Assembly: GCF_041381155.1 (NCBI RefSeq)
Contig: NC_091134.1
Coordinates: forward strand, 10,882,755-10,946,754
DNA length: 64,000 nucleotides
Direction of reading: 5' to 3'
Origin: Argopecten irradians
Taxonomy: Eukaryota > Mollusca > Bivalvia > Pectinida > Pectinidae
Shown: piece after piece, positions 33,901-48,900 of the stretch
How the letters are laid out: each line of letters opens with the position of its first letter
How positions within the stretch are numbered: the stretch's first letter is position 1
The notes under the pieces: model-generated
What the model was told of the DNA's origin: nothing
What the model saw: only the letters and a program-made list of their open reading frames with translations
The model's database searches: none
Translations under genes and position numbers: made by a program

Positions 33901-36900
33901 CACACAGGTAAATATGTGGTTTTAAAGACAGTAAAAAAAGTTAAAAGAAGTATTGTGTATTTGGCCTCATAATAAATACCCAGAAATTAAAGGGACAATT
34001 TAGTCATGGAGTGCTGTGGTCAACTAACCTAGAAAATTAATATGTTCTAATGAATGTTGAACTAGTTTTTATCACTGTGAAGTATCCACTACCGTGATCA
34101 GTGTAGACATTGGGAAACTAGCTTGCCTCTGCCATTACACATTGATGGGACTACATGTACATAGTACATTGTAGGTCAAACCTGGATCTGCTAGGCAGTG
34201 GAGTAAAGCAACTTTTGTATACAACTACTCCGATCGCTCTTACAGTCATATATTTTACCTTTTGAGATACATGATAATGCATGAAAAGTATATATTTTGC
34301 TTTTGCAAACCTTACAGAAGTCCAAACTAGGTTATGTGTATAGCTTAAACATTTAACCTAGCTACTGAATGGTAAAGTTATTTATATACAATCAATTTAT
34401 ATACAAGTATTTCAATGGGATCAATTAAGATTGCTAATAATGTAGAATTTGTCATAGGAATCTAGAAAAATATTTCTATGTAATCAATTGCATTTTGGTT
34501 ATGTGTGAAAATTTGCTTCATCAAATTGTTCCTTTGATATTGAGCTGGTTTATATAATTAGTTAACTACTATTTAATCTACAGGGACCTATTGTTGTATT
34601 TTTTTCACCTTTGATATTGATAAATTATTATGGTTATGCTATAATGGGATGTATATATGGATTGTATTACTGAACCTTTTTCTTTTACAGAATGTATGAT
34701 ACAAAAATCCTACCTGAAAGTTACACTAAACCCTACTTCCTATACGCCTATGCAGATTTCTGTTTTGAATGTTCACGAATTGACCACCATATAGAGAAAT
34801 TCATCAAGGAACTGGATCTTGTTGGTAATTATGGGAAATGGTTACAGATCATGTTATCTGTAAATTTCTCAATTTCATATTTAAAAAGGTTTCTTTTGAT
34901 CCTTATTTAATAAAAAAAAAAGCAGTGTGATTGACAGGTTACCATTATAGGCTTTGTAAGATTTTTGTTCACTATTATTTCTTCTGTAAAGTCATTGAAA
35001 GGATCATTGTCAAATTTCCTCGTGTGCAGGTTCTCTTTGGTAGCTAGTTATGCATATATTTTAATTTTGGGTTACATAATTAAACAAAATGACAGGCATA
35101 CAGTCATATTGATTTTTGATGCACAAAGTTTGTTACCACAAAATAGATTTTATATGTTGTTTAGCAAATGTCAGATATGAAATGCTGTATAAAGTCTATA
35201 TAGGAGTAACAGAGGAGAAAACAGAGAAAGCTTGATCTTGAAGTTAAATTTTGATTCATCAGTTGTATTGGTGATTTGATCCATTTGAATTACATTGTTA
35301 TATAAAAGGTAAGGAATTACTTGTATATGATATATTTTCCTTGTTGGTTTAGTTGATAATGTGAAATTTCCTCCTGTATATAGGTATTGGTGTTGGAACA
35401 TTCCACGCTGGCCATGCTGGAGGATTGGCTTCAGAACTCAGAGTCCATCATGTACCTGCCATTGTAGGAATTGTCAATGGTAGGACCACTTTCTTCACTG
35501 GAAGTGTTGGGCCTCAGCAATTCCGGGATTTCATCAGGAAACTGTTTCCATCAAAACTTATAGACAGGGTAAGATATTTCAATAATTTTTAAACTCTAAA
35601 ACATTGTACAATTGGTTTATTGAAAGTACTAAAGATTTCAATATTTTGTGATACATTATGTATTTTTAAAGAGACAATTCACTCAGGCTAATTCTTTTAC
35701 ATAACCAAGAAGCCAAATATAGCATAAATGTATTGTTCTACATTTCTTATGAAATATATAACGTAAAACATTGACAAATTCCTCGACATTGTTAAGTATT
35801 TTAAATAATATCGTTCAAATATCAAATCGTTGATCAATACAATTAAGCAGGTACAATATGGACGCTGTACCCATACCCGAGTCAAAGGCACGCACGTTAA
35901 ACAAATGAACTACATAACCACTGAGAAGGTGATAAAATGATTTTTAGGCAAGACAATTCACCTAACAAGGTAAACACACTACCGTCAGAGCGATTTGAGC
36001 AGTTCTGGACAAAAATTGCATTACTCTACGAGCAAGGGACAGGGTTCGGCATACAAGAAGTTTGACCACAGTGTGTAATGGCGGACAGCCAGCGAGTATG
36101 AACAGGCCTTTCTGGCATATCACAGTAAAACCGACTGATCTAATTTCCATTAGAACTAGTTTTTTTCCGATATATGTACAAATTTTAATGTTCTCTTAGA
36201 CTGAATTGTCCCTTTAACACTATTAGAATTAAGATACAAGTAATTTAAGCCAGAGAAAAACTCTTTTGTCATTACATGTATTATTGTTTTATTGTGGTTA
36301 CATCTGGTTGAAAAAAATATATTTTTCAATTTTAGATCTGCCTATTTGAGATGCTAAATACCTAATATGTATGAGCATAATATCTCTCAGCTTAAATTAT
36401 TATGAAAACAGATACATAAGAAGGACCATAGTATAATATATTTTAAAAAGAGAAATAGCCTAATAAAGCTATGCTTTATCTTTGACAATGTTCCGATAAA
36501 GCAAGGAACAAAACCAAGAACAGAGAATTGAAATCTTTTCTTTCAGAAAAAGTTCTTATCATTATGTCTCTGAAGAGCTTTTAAATCCTTTACCCATGTT
36601 ACTGTTAAAAATCACAATTTTTAGATGTCTCTTTTCTCCTTCAGAAACTGACAGATGGCACCTACAATGCTTTCCTGGACGGTTGGGTGGACAACCAAGT
36701 TAGGGCTATTATCTTAGGACAGAGAGAGGAACCAGCCATCCGATTTCTCGCCACGGCCATGCACTACAAAAACTTTGTAAAATTTGCATACATCAATACA
36801 GGTTCACCAGATGTGGCCAGAATCATGAAGAAAAACGGAGTGAACAAACACCGCGAAACTTTACTGATGTTCAATGAGGATTCATCATCACCAGTAGCAA

Positions 36901-39900
36901 CAATAAGTGTGAGTAATATACAGATCCTACTGGTAGGTTGGAGCATTAGAATCCATCACAAGTTTGTCAAGGAGATAGGAATGTTTCTACCTGGACTTCA
37001 CAGGGATACCCCACGGTTGCTAGGGAAAAGATAACACTATCTTACACAGGGGGGTGTAAGACAGCTCACACGCGCTAGACAATAAGGTGACGTCATCAAT
37101 ACATGCGGCGTAACTGCGGCGAGCATTGTAAATGACATTTGATCCATTTTGACGCATAACGACATTCCTGCAATCATGGTGCGATGAAAAAGCTGGAAAC
37201 CAATTTCATCATTTTTTCTACTAAGTTTGTGAGAAAAAGAATCTTACATGGGTCTGTGAAGTGGGCAGGGATATCTCAACCCTCGTGAAAGATTTTGGCC
37301 GGCCAACCCGAGGCTTTACATGGGTTTGTGAAATGGACAAGGATATCTCAACCCTTGTGAAAGAGATTTTGGCCGTCAACCCTCGGCAAGCCTCGGGTTG
37401 GCCGGCCAAAATCTTTCACTCGGGTTGAGATATCCCTGTCCACTTCACAGACCCATGTAAGATTCTATCAATCTCTACCTGGATCATCATAAGGTTTGCT
37501 GAGGGGTAAAATAAACCTACCTATTTGATAATTTTCCTCCTATTACATTCTCTTGCCTTTAGTTTTACTACATATTATATTACCACCTTTCTGTTTTCAT
37601 TGGTACTTTTGTATCGAAAGAATTTTTTTATGTCATCAATAAAATTAACCTTTATACGTCAAACCTGCTCTAACGACCGTCTGCATAGAAAGGCCCACTG
37701 TCTATAATGACTGAGTTTCAGACTCACTATGCATTTCTTCTTGCCTATTTCAAATTACTGTGTATTATTTTATTTTTTTTTAAATTTGATGTTACATATC
37801 CATAAGATTATCTTCTATTGAGAAAGCCAGAGGAGGTCTACTGCTGCTTTCAACCACACTTATTTTACATTGTTTCCACCAGATGCACCAGTTGTCCCGA
37901 AGTACACTGAATGAAGTCATCGAAAGCAACAAGTTCCTCACCCTGCCCAGGCTGTCCTCACAAGAAAGATTTGAAGAACTTTGTCCGATTGAACGACTAG
38001 CACGACGTAAAAAGTAATCAAATTTGTGGTTGCAGCCTTTCATGGCTATTAAATTCCCTGATTTCTGTTTCAAATCAAATTTGTGGCGATTTAGTTTTTT
38101 GCATAAAAAAATAAAATTGTAATACTTTTCTGTATGATTTTAATGAAATACTTACTCAGTGAGATTAGCTTTTGCAAATTTATTTGTTTGCAAAATTGGC
38201 AAAATCAGCACAAAATAAAATCAAACGGAAATATCATAATTATCATTTATCCTTGTGTACTGTGGACTGTTAAAAATGTAACATTAAAAATGTAACATTG
38301 AAATATGAAAGTAATTTTGAGTTACCTCCCCTAAGTAAGAAAATAATTATTTGCTGACCAAAGTTACTCTTTGTTTTATTGAAGTTTTATTCAAAATTTC
38401 AAGTAAAATTGTGGGTTTTTTTTGGTTAATCAATGTTAATTCTGAATTTAGTTCTTTGATACAGATTTGAATCTTATTTCATGATCAATATTTGTGTTAC
38501 AGACTCTGCATTGTCCTGTTTACAAAGAAGGCAAAAGATAATGAGAAATATCGTGAATCATTCCGTCAGTACATCCGGCGGTCACCATTTATACAGCAGG
38601 ATCGTGTTCGCTTCACCTATATATACGAAGATACTCAGAAGGACTTTGTGAACAGTCTAACAAAGGGAAGCAAGTCTGTCGTTCAGAAAGATGCAGCAAA
38701 GGTATTCAGTGATTTCCTTCAGAGAATTTATTTAAGGATTTTATTGTAGAAATAAAAAAATCATGCAGATGAAATACTGAAGTATAATTATTATATATTG
38801 TCCTATTCATTAATTATCATTAATGATACCAGGTTTGCCAACTGATATTTTTGGTGAAAGACTCTGATTTTTCTGTGGCAGTTTAATGTAGACTTGTGTC
38901 TCATGTAAAGCGAAATAAAATCTCAAAATTTCTGAAAACTTTTCCCCCAATTCTGATGCTATTTTATATTTCCGGGAGCTTCTCTATTAAGAGACCACTC
39001 TTTATTAAGGGACAACTTTTCAATTTCCCTTGAGTGGCCGCTTAAGACAGATTTGACTGTATGTGTATAACCTGTATCTATGTGTTTTAGGTTGTCCTTA
39101 TATGGAGAATGGACATCCACCATCTGAGCTATGATTGGCTGAATTCAGGCTGGAGTGCTGACCCTAACAGATTGGAGGAATGTGAGGAATACCTTGAGGA
39201 GAAAGTCAAGCTTCTCCTCAACTCTGATCAGTCTCTGGCATACAAGATCCTTCTACCAGAGTTCCATAACGAACACGCTCTGGTATGTAAATTATAGGCT
39301 TCCTTCTTTCAGAATAAGACACGGGCTCAAAGGGTTGAGGGTTATTTTTTTATATGCCCTATTAGAATTCATGGTCATTTACAGAGGTGTGAGGTTTAGA
39401 AGATGTAGTGAAGTCTGAGTTCTCAAAGAAAAGCCAATATGATATATGATCAATGCAAAGTTAAATTCTTGATCATTTTTGGCTATTTTTGTTGTTTCTT
39501 TTCTAGAAATCATGGAGCAAATCCTTGAACAAACGTTATACTTCTCCTAAAGATGCATCTCGAGTTCCTACATATTCGCAGTAATTGTTGAGTTTGTTCA
39601 AGACTGCACTCTATTTTTTCTTGCAAAAAATCTATTAAAAATAGGTAAAAAATGTCTATACTTTTTATTTTTAAATTCACCTAATTTATGCATATTTAAG
39701 ATGGTTACCATTGGGTTTATTGGGTGGTTATAAGCCGCTCGGTTTTCACATAGCTGGCCAGGGTTTGATCTCCGGCAAAGACGTGAAAAGGTTAGGGATC
39801 ACCTGCTCAATCACGGGAGTTTTTCTCCAGGAACTCCGGTTTTCTCCCACACTAAGACCCCTTGTGTGCTTACATCTGGGCCATCGAGAGTGATTTGCAT

Positions 39901-42900
39901 AAGTTGTTAAACTTGTTTCACATTCAATGTAAAATAAATAAAAGTTTATATATTTACCATGGCAAATTGTGACAATAGAAAAACACCGTTATATGCATTA
40001 TGGAAGTACTATTTTCAAATACGACAGCTTAATTAAAAAAATGATGAATTAGGGGGCTAATCAAGGATGAAACTAAACTATATAACTTACGCAAAAGTTA
40101 CGAAAATTCGTAACTTACGAAGCTTTGTGAAATGGTACTGGTACCCAGCTTTACAAGTCCATGACTTACCACGACTGGAAAACGGTATGAATAGTGTGAA
40201 CAAACCTTACATAGTTCTTTCATATAAATGAGATAGATCTGGCCCGAGGGACAGAGGAACAGGGATCCATATGGATAACTAATTTTTTGCTATGAAATAC
40301 TGTAAGTTGTCTTCTCGTCCTTTGTAAAATAAATGTTGTCAGATGAGCATTTAGGCCACTTTGCCTGTTGTCTGAGTATTTACCTATGACTTTATACATA
40401 GTGTTCAATATGACTTGTTTTGTAACTACAGAGTTTGATGGTGAGGATATTCTACAGACTTCTCGATTGGGCAGACAGGGTGTACTCCTACCTCACATCG
40501 TAAGTATCCCTTACATCAGAAGTCTTACATTAGACTATTGCATTCAGTGTTCATCTTTAATCTATGTAATTAAGATAAAAGTTTTTCTTCAGGAAATTTA
40601 TAAACAAGTAAGAATTCAAATAATTAAGGTGCCAGTGTTAAAGAACATGGAAAAAAATCTTTGGATGAAAATATTTCTCTGAAAATGCATAGAGATAAAG
40701 ATCTAAATATTCTTACAATTACTACTTATATTTCCCCAGGTATGATGGCTTTACGGTAGGGACCATCCTGCTGTCTCTATTCCTTATGTTTTGTATGGGA
40801 TACTTCATGAACAAAATGGCTGCCATTGAACACGAGCAGGTGATGGAAAAGAAACCGAAAAATGTCAAGTCCAGGCCGCCGTCAACGTAAGTACATAATT
40901 TCTGTACAATTTCTGCACAATTCCGTCTTGTGAGCAAAATTCATGTCGTTTTCTATGATAAGTATGATGTTACACTCGCTAACACATTACATCACAATCT
41001 ATACCTACCAGCAAGGGCAGATAACTCTGTAACATACAAATAGAGTACATGTATGTTAATTGGATATAACACAGTGGATAGTTAATTATTATTGACTTTT
41101 TTGTTTACCAATTTATTTATTTTTGCCCTAAAGTTTGTCTGCAAATTGTCCTTTACTTTTATTACTAAGCAACTAAATAAATGTTTTAATCTTAAAAGAT
41201 CTTTTGTGTAAATTAAGTTAAGAATTGTTTCCTGTTCTCAGGTCTGTAGACAACAAAAAGGTCAATTTATACGAGATCAACAATAAGTCCTATGATGATT
41301 TAGTTGTTCATGTGGAGACAGGTTTGACCTTTGCCCTTCTAGTCGACGAGGAATCCAAAGAGAGGCTGCTCAATCGATTTGGAGAACTAGTTTTCCCAAA
41401 CTACACAAGGTATGAATGATAATCACTGTTTTTAATGAGATAGTTTGATTATGTAAACTTTAATGTAATCTACATAATACTATAATGATAACTCTTGATT
41501 AAATAAAAATTCACTATTCAAAAGACCAAATTATTTCTCTAGAAGTAAACAATTTGAGAACATTGCTGTGGATAAAACAGAAGTAAATGATTTGAGGACA
41601 TTTCTATGGATAAAACAATAAAATCCTTCCACAATTTTTTCAGCAGTACTGAAATTTTGGTGTAATATAAAGTAATTTATATGTCCTCTGGTTAAAAACA
41701 TATTTCTATAGAAACAGACTTGTTATGTTGACATTATAGGTACAGTGTTCTGACACTATTTATATTGACATTATAGGTACAGTGCTCTGACATTTGTTAT
41801 GTTGACATTATAGGTACAGTGCTCTGACATTTGTTATGTTGACATTATAGGTACAGTGCTCTGACATTTGTTATGTTGACATTATAGGTACAGTGCTCTG
41901 ACATTTGATATGTTGACATTATAGGTACAGTGTTCTGATATTTGTTATGTTGACATTGTAGGTACAGTGCTCTGACAATTGTTATGTTGACATTATAAGT
42001 ACAGTGCTCTGACATTTGTTATGTTGACATTATAGGTACAGTGCTCTGACACTTGTTATGTTGACATTATAGGTACAGTGCTCTGACATTTGTTATGTTG
42101 ACATTATAGGTACAGTGCTCTGACATTTGTTATGTTGACATTATAGGTACAGTGCTCTGACATTTGTTATGTTGACATTATAGGTACAGTGTTCTGACAT
42201 TTGTTATGTTGACATTATAGGTACAGTGCTCTGACATTTGTTATGTCGACATTGTAGGTACAGTGCTCTGATATTTGTTATGTTGACATTATAGGTACAG
42301 TGCTCTGACACTTGTTATGTTGACATTATAGGTACAGTACTCTGACATTTGTTATGTTGACATTATAGGTACAGTGCTCTGACATTTGTTATGTTGACAT
42401 TTTAGGTACAGTACTCTGACTTTGTTATGTTGACATTTATAGGTACAGTACTCTGACTGTTGTTATGTTGACATTATAGGTACAGTGCTCTGACTTTGTT
42501 ATGTTGACATTATAGGTACAGTATCTGACGTTGTTATGTTGACATTATAGTACAGTACTCTGACATGTTGTTATGTTGACATTATAGGTACAGTACTCTG
42601 ACATTTGTTATGTTGACATTATAGGTACAGTACTCTGACATTTGTTATGTTGACATTATAGGTACAGTGCTCTGACATTTGTTATGTTGACATTATAGGT
42701 ACAGTGCTCTGACATTTGTTATGTTGACATTATAGGTACATTCTGACATTTGTTATGTTGACATTATAGGTACAGTGCTCTGACATTTGTTATGTTGACA
42801 TTATAGGTACAGTAGCTCTGACATTTGTTATGTTGACATTATAGGTACAGTGCTCTGACATTTGTTATGTTGACATTATAGGTACAGTGCTCTGACATTT

Positions 42901-45900
42901 GTTATGTTGACATTATAGGTACAGTGCTCTGACATTTGTTATGTTGACATTATAGGTACAGTGCTCTGACATTTGTTATGTTGACATTATAGGTACAGTG
43001 CTCTGACATTTGTTATGTTGACATTATAGGTACAGTGCTCTGACATTTGTTATGTTGACATTATAGGTACAGTGCTCTGACATTTGTTATGTTGACATTA
43101 TAGGTACAGTGCTCTGACATTTGTTATGTTGACATTATAGGTACAGTGCTCTGACATTTGTTATGTTGACATTATAGGTACAGTGCTCTGACATTTGTTA
43201 TGTTGACATTATAGGTACAGTGCTCTGACATTTGTTATGTTGACATTATAGGTACAGTGCTCTGACATTTGTTATGTTGACATTATAGGTACAGTGCTCT
43301 GACATTTGTTATGTTGACATTATAGGTACAGTGCTCTGACATTTGTTATGTTGACATTATAGGTACAGTGCTCTGACATTTGTTATGTTGACATTATAGG
43401 TACAGTGCTCTGACATTTGTTATGTTGACATTATAGGTACAGTGCTCTGACATTTGTTATGTTGACATTATAGGTACAGTGCTCTGACATTTGTTATGTT
43501 GACATTATAGGTACAGTGCTCTGACATTTGTTATGTTGACATTATAGGTACAGTGCTCTGACATTTGTTATGTTGACATTATAGGTACAGTGCTCTGACA
43601 TTTGTTATGTTGACATTATAGGTACAGTGCTCTGACATTTGTTATGTTGACATTATAGGTACAGTGCTCTGACATTTGTTATGTTGACATTATAGGTACA
43701 GTGCTCTGACATTTGTTATGTTGACATTATAGGTACAGTGCTCTGACATTTGTTATGTTGACATTATAGGTACAGTGCTCTGACATTTGTTATGTTGACA
43801 TTATAGGTACAGTGCTCTGACATTTGTTATGTTGACATTATAGGTACAGTGCTCTGACATTTGTTATGTTGACATTATAGGTACAGTGCTCTGACATTTG
43901 TTATGTTGACATTATAGGTACAGTGCTCTGACATTTGTTATGTTGACATTATAGGTACAGTGCTCTGACATTTGTTATGTTGACATTATAGGTACAGTGC
44001 TCTGACATTTGTTATGTTGACATTATAGGTACAGTGCTCTGACATTTGTTATGTTGACATTATAGGTACAGTGCTCTGACATTTGTTATGTTGACATTAT
44101 AGGTACAGTGCTCTGACATTTGTTATGTTGACATTATAGGTACAGTGCTCTGACATTTGTTATGTTGACATTATAGGTACAGTGCTCTGATATTTGTTAT
44201 GTTGACATTATAGGTACAGTGCTCTGACACTTGTTATGTTGACATTATAGGTACAGTACTCTGACTGTTGTTATGTTGACATTATAGGTACAGTGCTCTG
44301 ACAATTGTTATGTTGACATTTTAGGTACAGTACTCTGACTGTTGTTATGTTGACATTATAGGTACAGTACTCTGACTGTTGTTATGTTGACATTATAGGT
44401 ACAGTGCTCTGACATTTGTTATGTTGACATTATAGGTACAGTGCTCTGACATTTGTTATGTTGACATTATAGGTACAGTACTCTGACATTTGTTATGTTG
44501 ACATTATAGGTACAGTACTCTGACATTTGTTATGTTGACATTATAGGTACAGTACTCTGACATTTGTTATGTTGACATTATAGGTACAGTACTCTGACTG
44601 TTGTTATGTTGACATTATAGGTACAGTACTCTGACATGTTGTTATGTTGACATTATAGGTACAGTGCTCTGACTGACATTTGTTATGTTGACATTATAGG
44701 TACAGTGCTCTGACATTTGTTATGTTGACATTATAGGTACAGTGCTCTGACATTTGTTATGTTGACATTATAGGTACAGTGCTCTGACATTTGTTATGTT
44801 GACATTATAGGTACAGTGCTCTGACATTTGTTATGTTGACATTATAGGTACAGTGCTCTGACATTTGTTATGTTGACATTATAGGTACAGTGCTCTGACA
44901 TTTGTTATGTTGACATTATAGGTACAGTGCTCTGACATTTGTTATGTTGACATTATAGGTACAGTGCTCTGACATTTGTTATGTTGTACATTATAGGTAC
45001 AGTGCTCTGACCTTTGTTATTTTGACATTATAGGTACAGTGTTCTGACATTTGTTATGTTGACATTATAGGTACAGTGCTCTGACATTTGTTATGTTGAC
45101 ATTATAGGTACAGTGCTATTATAGGTACAGTGTTCTGACATTTGTTATGTTGACATTATAGGTACAGTGCTCTGACATTTGTTATGTTGACATTATAGGT
45201 ACAGTGCTCTGACATTTGTTATGTTGACATTATAGGTACAGTGCTCTGACATTTGTTATGTTGACATTATAGGTACAGTGCTCTGACATTTGTTATGTTG
45301 ACATTATAGGTACAGTGCTCTGACATTTGTTATGTTGACATTATAGGTACAGTGCTCTGACATTTGTTATGTTGACATTATAGGTACAGTGCTCTGACAT
45401 TTGTTATGTTGACATTATAGGTACAGTGCTCTGACATTTGTTATGTTGACATTATAGGTACAGTGCTCTGACATTTGTTATGTTGACATTATAGGTACAG
45501 TGCTCTGACATTTGTTATGTTGACATTATAGGTACAGTGCTCTGACATTTGTTATGTTGACATTATAGGTACAGTGCTCTGACATTTGTTATGTTGACAT
45601 TATAGGTACAGTGCTCTGACATTTGTTATGTTGACATTATAGGTACAGTGCTCTGACATTTGTTATGTTGACATTATAGGTACAGTGCTCTGACATTTGT
45701 TATGTTGACATTATAGGTACAGTGCTCTGACATTTTTTTATGTTGACATTATAGGTACAGTGCTCTGACATTTGTTATGTTGACATTATAGGTACAGTGC
45801 TCTGACATTTGTTATGTTGACATTATAGGTACAGTGCTCTGACATTTGTTATGTTGACATTATAGGTACAGTGCTCTGACATTTGTTATGTTGACATTAT

Positions 45901-48900
45901 AGGTACAGTGCTCTGACAATTGTTATGTTGACATTATAGGTACAGTGCTCTGACACTTGTTATGTTGACATTATAGGTACAGTGCTCTGACTGTTGTTAT
46001 GTTGACATTATAGGTACAGTACTCTGACTGTTGTTATGTTGACATTATAGGTACAGTACTCTGACATGTTGTTATGTTGACATTATAGGTACAGTGCTCT
46101 GACTGTTGTTATGTTGACATTATAGGTACAGTACTCTGACTGTTGTTATGTTGACATTATAGGTACAGTACTCTGACTGTTGTTATGTTGACATTTATAG
46201 GTACAGTACTCTGACTGTTGTTATGTTGACATTATAGGTACAGTACTCTGACTGTTGTTATGTTGACATTATAGGTACAGTGCTCTGACTGTTGTTATGT
46301 TGACATTATAGGTACAGTACTCTGACTGTTGTTATGTTGACATTATAGGTACAGTACTCTGACTGTTGTTATGTTGACATTATAGGTACAGTGCTCTGAC
46401 TGTTGTTATGTTGACATTATAGGTACAGTACTCTGACTGTTGTTATGTTGACATTATAGGTACAGTACTCTGACTGTTGTTATGTTGACATTATAGGTAC
46501 AGTGCTCTGACATTTGTTATGTTGACATTATAGGTACAGGCTTACAGTGCTCTGACATTTGTTATGTTGACATTATAGGTACAGTACTCTGACTGTTGTT
46601 ATGTTGACATTATAGGTACAGTGCTCTGACTTTGTTATGTTGACATTATAGGTACAGTGCTCTGACTTTGTTATGTTGACATTATAGGTACAGTACTCTG
46701 ACTGTTGTTATGTTGACATTATAGGTACAGTACTCTGACTGTTGTTATGTTGACATTATAGGTACAGTGCTCTGACATTTGTTATGTTGACATTATAGGT
46801 ACAGTACTCTGACATTTGTTATGTTGACATTATAGGTACAGTGTACTCTGACTGTTGTTATGTTGACATTATAGGTACAGTGCTCTGACATTTGTTATGT
46901 TGACATTATAGGTACAGTGCTCTGACTGTTGTTATGTTGACATTATAGGTACAGTGCTCTGACTTTGTTATGTTGACATTATAGGTACAGTGCTCTGACA
47001 TTTGTTATGTTGACATTATAGGTACAGTGCTCTGACATTTGTTATGTTGACATTATAGGTACAGTGCTCTGACATTTGTTATGTTGACATTATAGGTACA
47101 GTGCTCTGACATTTGTTATGTTGACATTATAGGTACAGTGCTCTGACATTTGTTATGTTGACATTATAGGTACAGTGCTCTGACATTTGTTATGTTGACA
47201 TTATAGGTACAGTACTCTGACATTTGTTATGTTGACATTATAGGTACAGTGCTCTGACATTTGTTATGTTGACATTATAGGTACAGTGCTCTGACATTTG
47301 TTATGTTGACATTATAGGTACAGTGCTCTGACATTTGTTATGTTGACATTATAGGTACAGTGCTCTGACATTTGTTATGTTGACATTATAGGTACAGTAC
47401 TCTGACAGTTGTTATGTTGACATTATAGGTACAGTGCTCTGACATTTGTTATGTTGACATTATAGGTACAGTGCTATTATAGGTACAGTGTTCTGACATT
47501 TGTTATGTTGACATTATAGGTACAGTGCTCTGACATTTGTTATGTTGACATTATAGGTACAGTGCTCTGACATTTGTTATGTTGACATTATAGGTACAGT
47601 GCTCTGACATTTGTTATGTTGACATTATAGGTACAGTGCTCTGACATTTGTTATGTTGACATTATAGGTACAGTGCTCTGACATTTGTTATGTTGACATT
47701 ATAGGTACAGTGCTCTGACATTTGTTATGTTGACATTATAGGTACAGTGCTCTGACATTTGTTATGTTGACATTATAGGTACAGTGCTCTGACATTTGTT
47801 ATGTTGACATTATAGGTACAGTGCTCTGACATTTGTTATGTTGACATTATATAGGTACAGTGCTCTGACATTTGTTATGTTGACATATATAGGTACAGTG
47901 CTCTGACATTTGTTATGTTGACATTATAGGTACAGTGCTCTGACATTTGTTATGTTGACATTATAGGTAGGTACAGTGCTCTGACATTTGTTATGTTGAC
48001 ATTATAGGTACAGTGCTCTGACATTTGTTATGTTGACATTATAGGTACAGTGCTCTGACATTTGTTATGTTGACATTATAGGTAGGTACAGTGCTCTGAC
48101 ATTTGTTATGTTGACATTATAGGTACAGTGCTCTGACATTTGTTATGTTGACATTATAGGTACAGTGCTCTGACATTTGTTATGTTGACATTATAGGTAC
48201 AGTGCTCTGACATTTGTTATGTTGACATTATAGGTAGGTACAGTGCTCTGACATTTGTTATGTTGACATTATAGGTACAGTGCTCTGACATTTGTTATGT
48301 TGACATTATAGGTACAGTGCTCTGACATTTGTTATGTTGACATTATAGGTACAGTGCTCTGACACTTGTTATGTTGACATTATAGGTACAGTACTCTGAC
48401 ATTTGTTATGTTGACATTATAGGTACAGTGCTCTGACATTTGTTATGTTGACATTATAGGTACAGTGCTCTGACATTTGTTATGTTGACATTATAGGTAC
48501 AGTGCTCTGACATTTGTTATGTTGACATTATAGGTACAGTGCTCTGACATTTGTTATGTTGACATTATAGGTACAGTGCTCTGACATTTGTTATGTTGAC
48601 ATTGTAGGTACAGTGCTCTGACATTTGTTATGTTGACATTATAGGTACAGTGCTCTGACATTTGTTATGTTGACATTATAGGTACAGTGCTCTGACATTT
48701 GTTATGTTGACATTGTAGGTACAGTGCTCTGACATTTGTTATGTTGACATTATAGGTACAGTGCTCTGACATTTGTTATGTTGACATTATAGGTACAGTG
48801 CTCTGACATTTGTTATGTTGACATTATAGGTACAGTGCTCTGACATTTGTTATGTTGACATTATAGGTACAGTGCTCTGACATTTGTTATGTTGACATTA

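Noticed and set aside
36687..37034. open frame extending past DNAJC16 exon 6
   Set aside because: The conserved sequence stops at the GTGAGT donor at 36909; the extra residues are intron read-through.
40368..40682. 104-codon open frame over DNAJC16 exon 10
   Set aside because: The conserved exon 10 uses a different frame (LMVRIFYRLLDWADRVY) set by both neighbouring exon phases.
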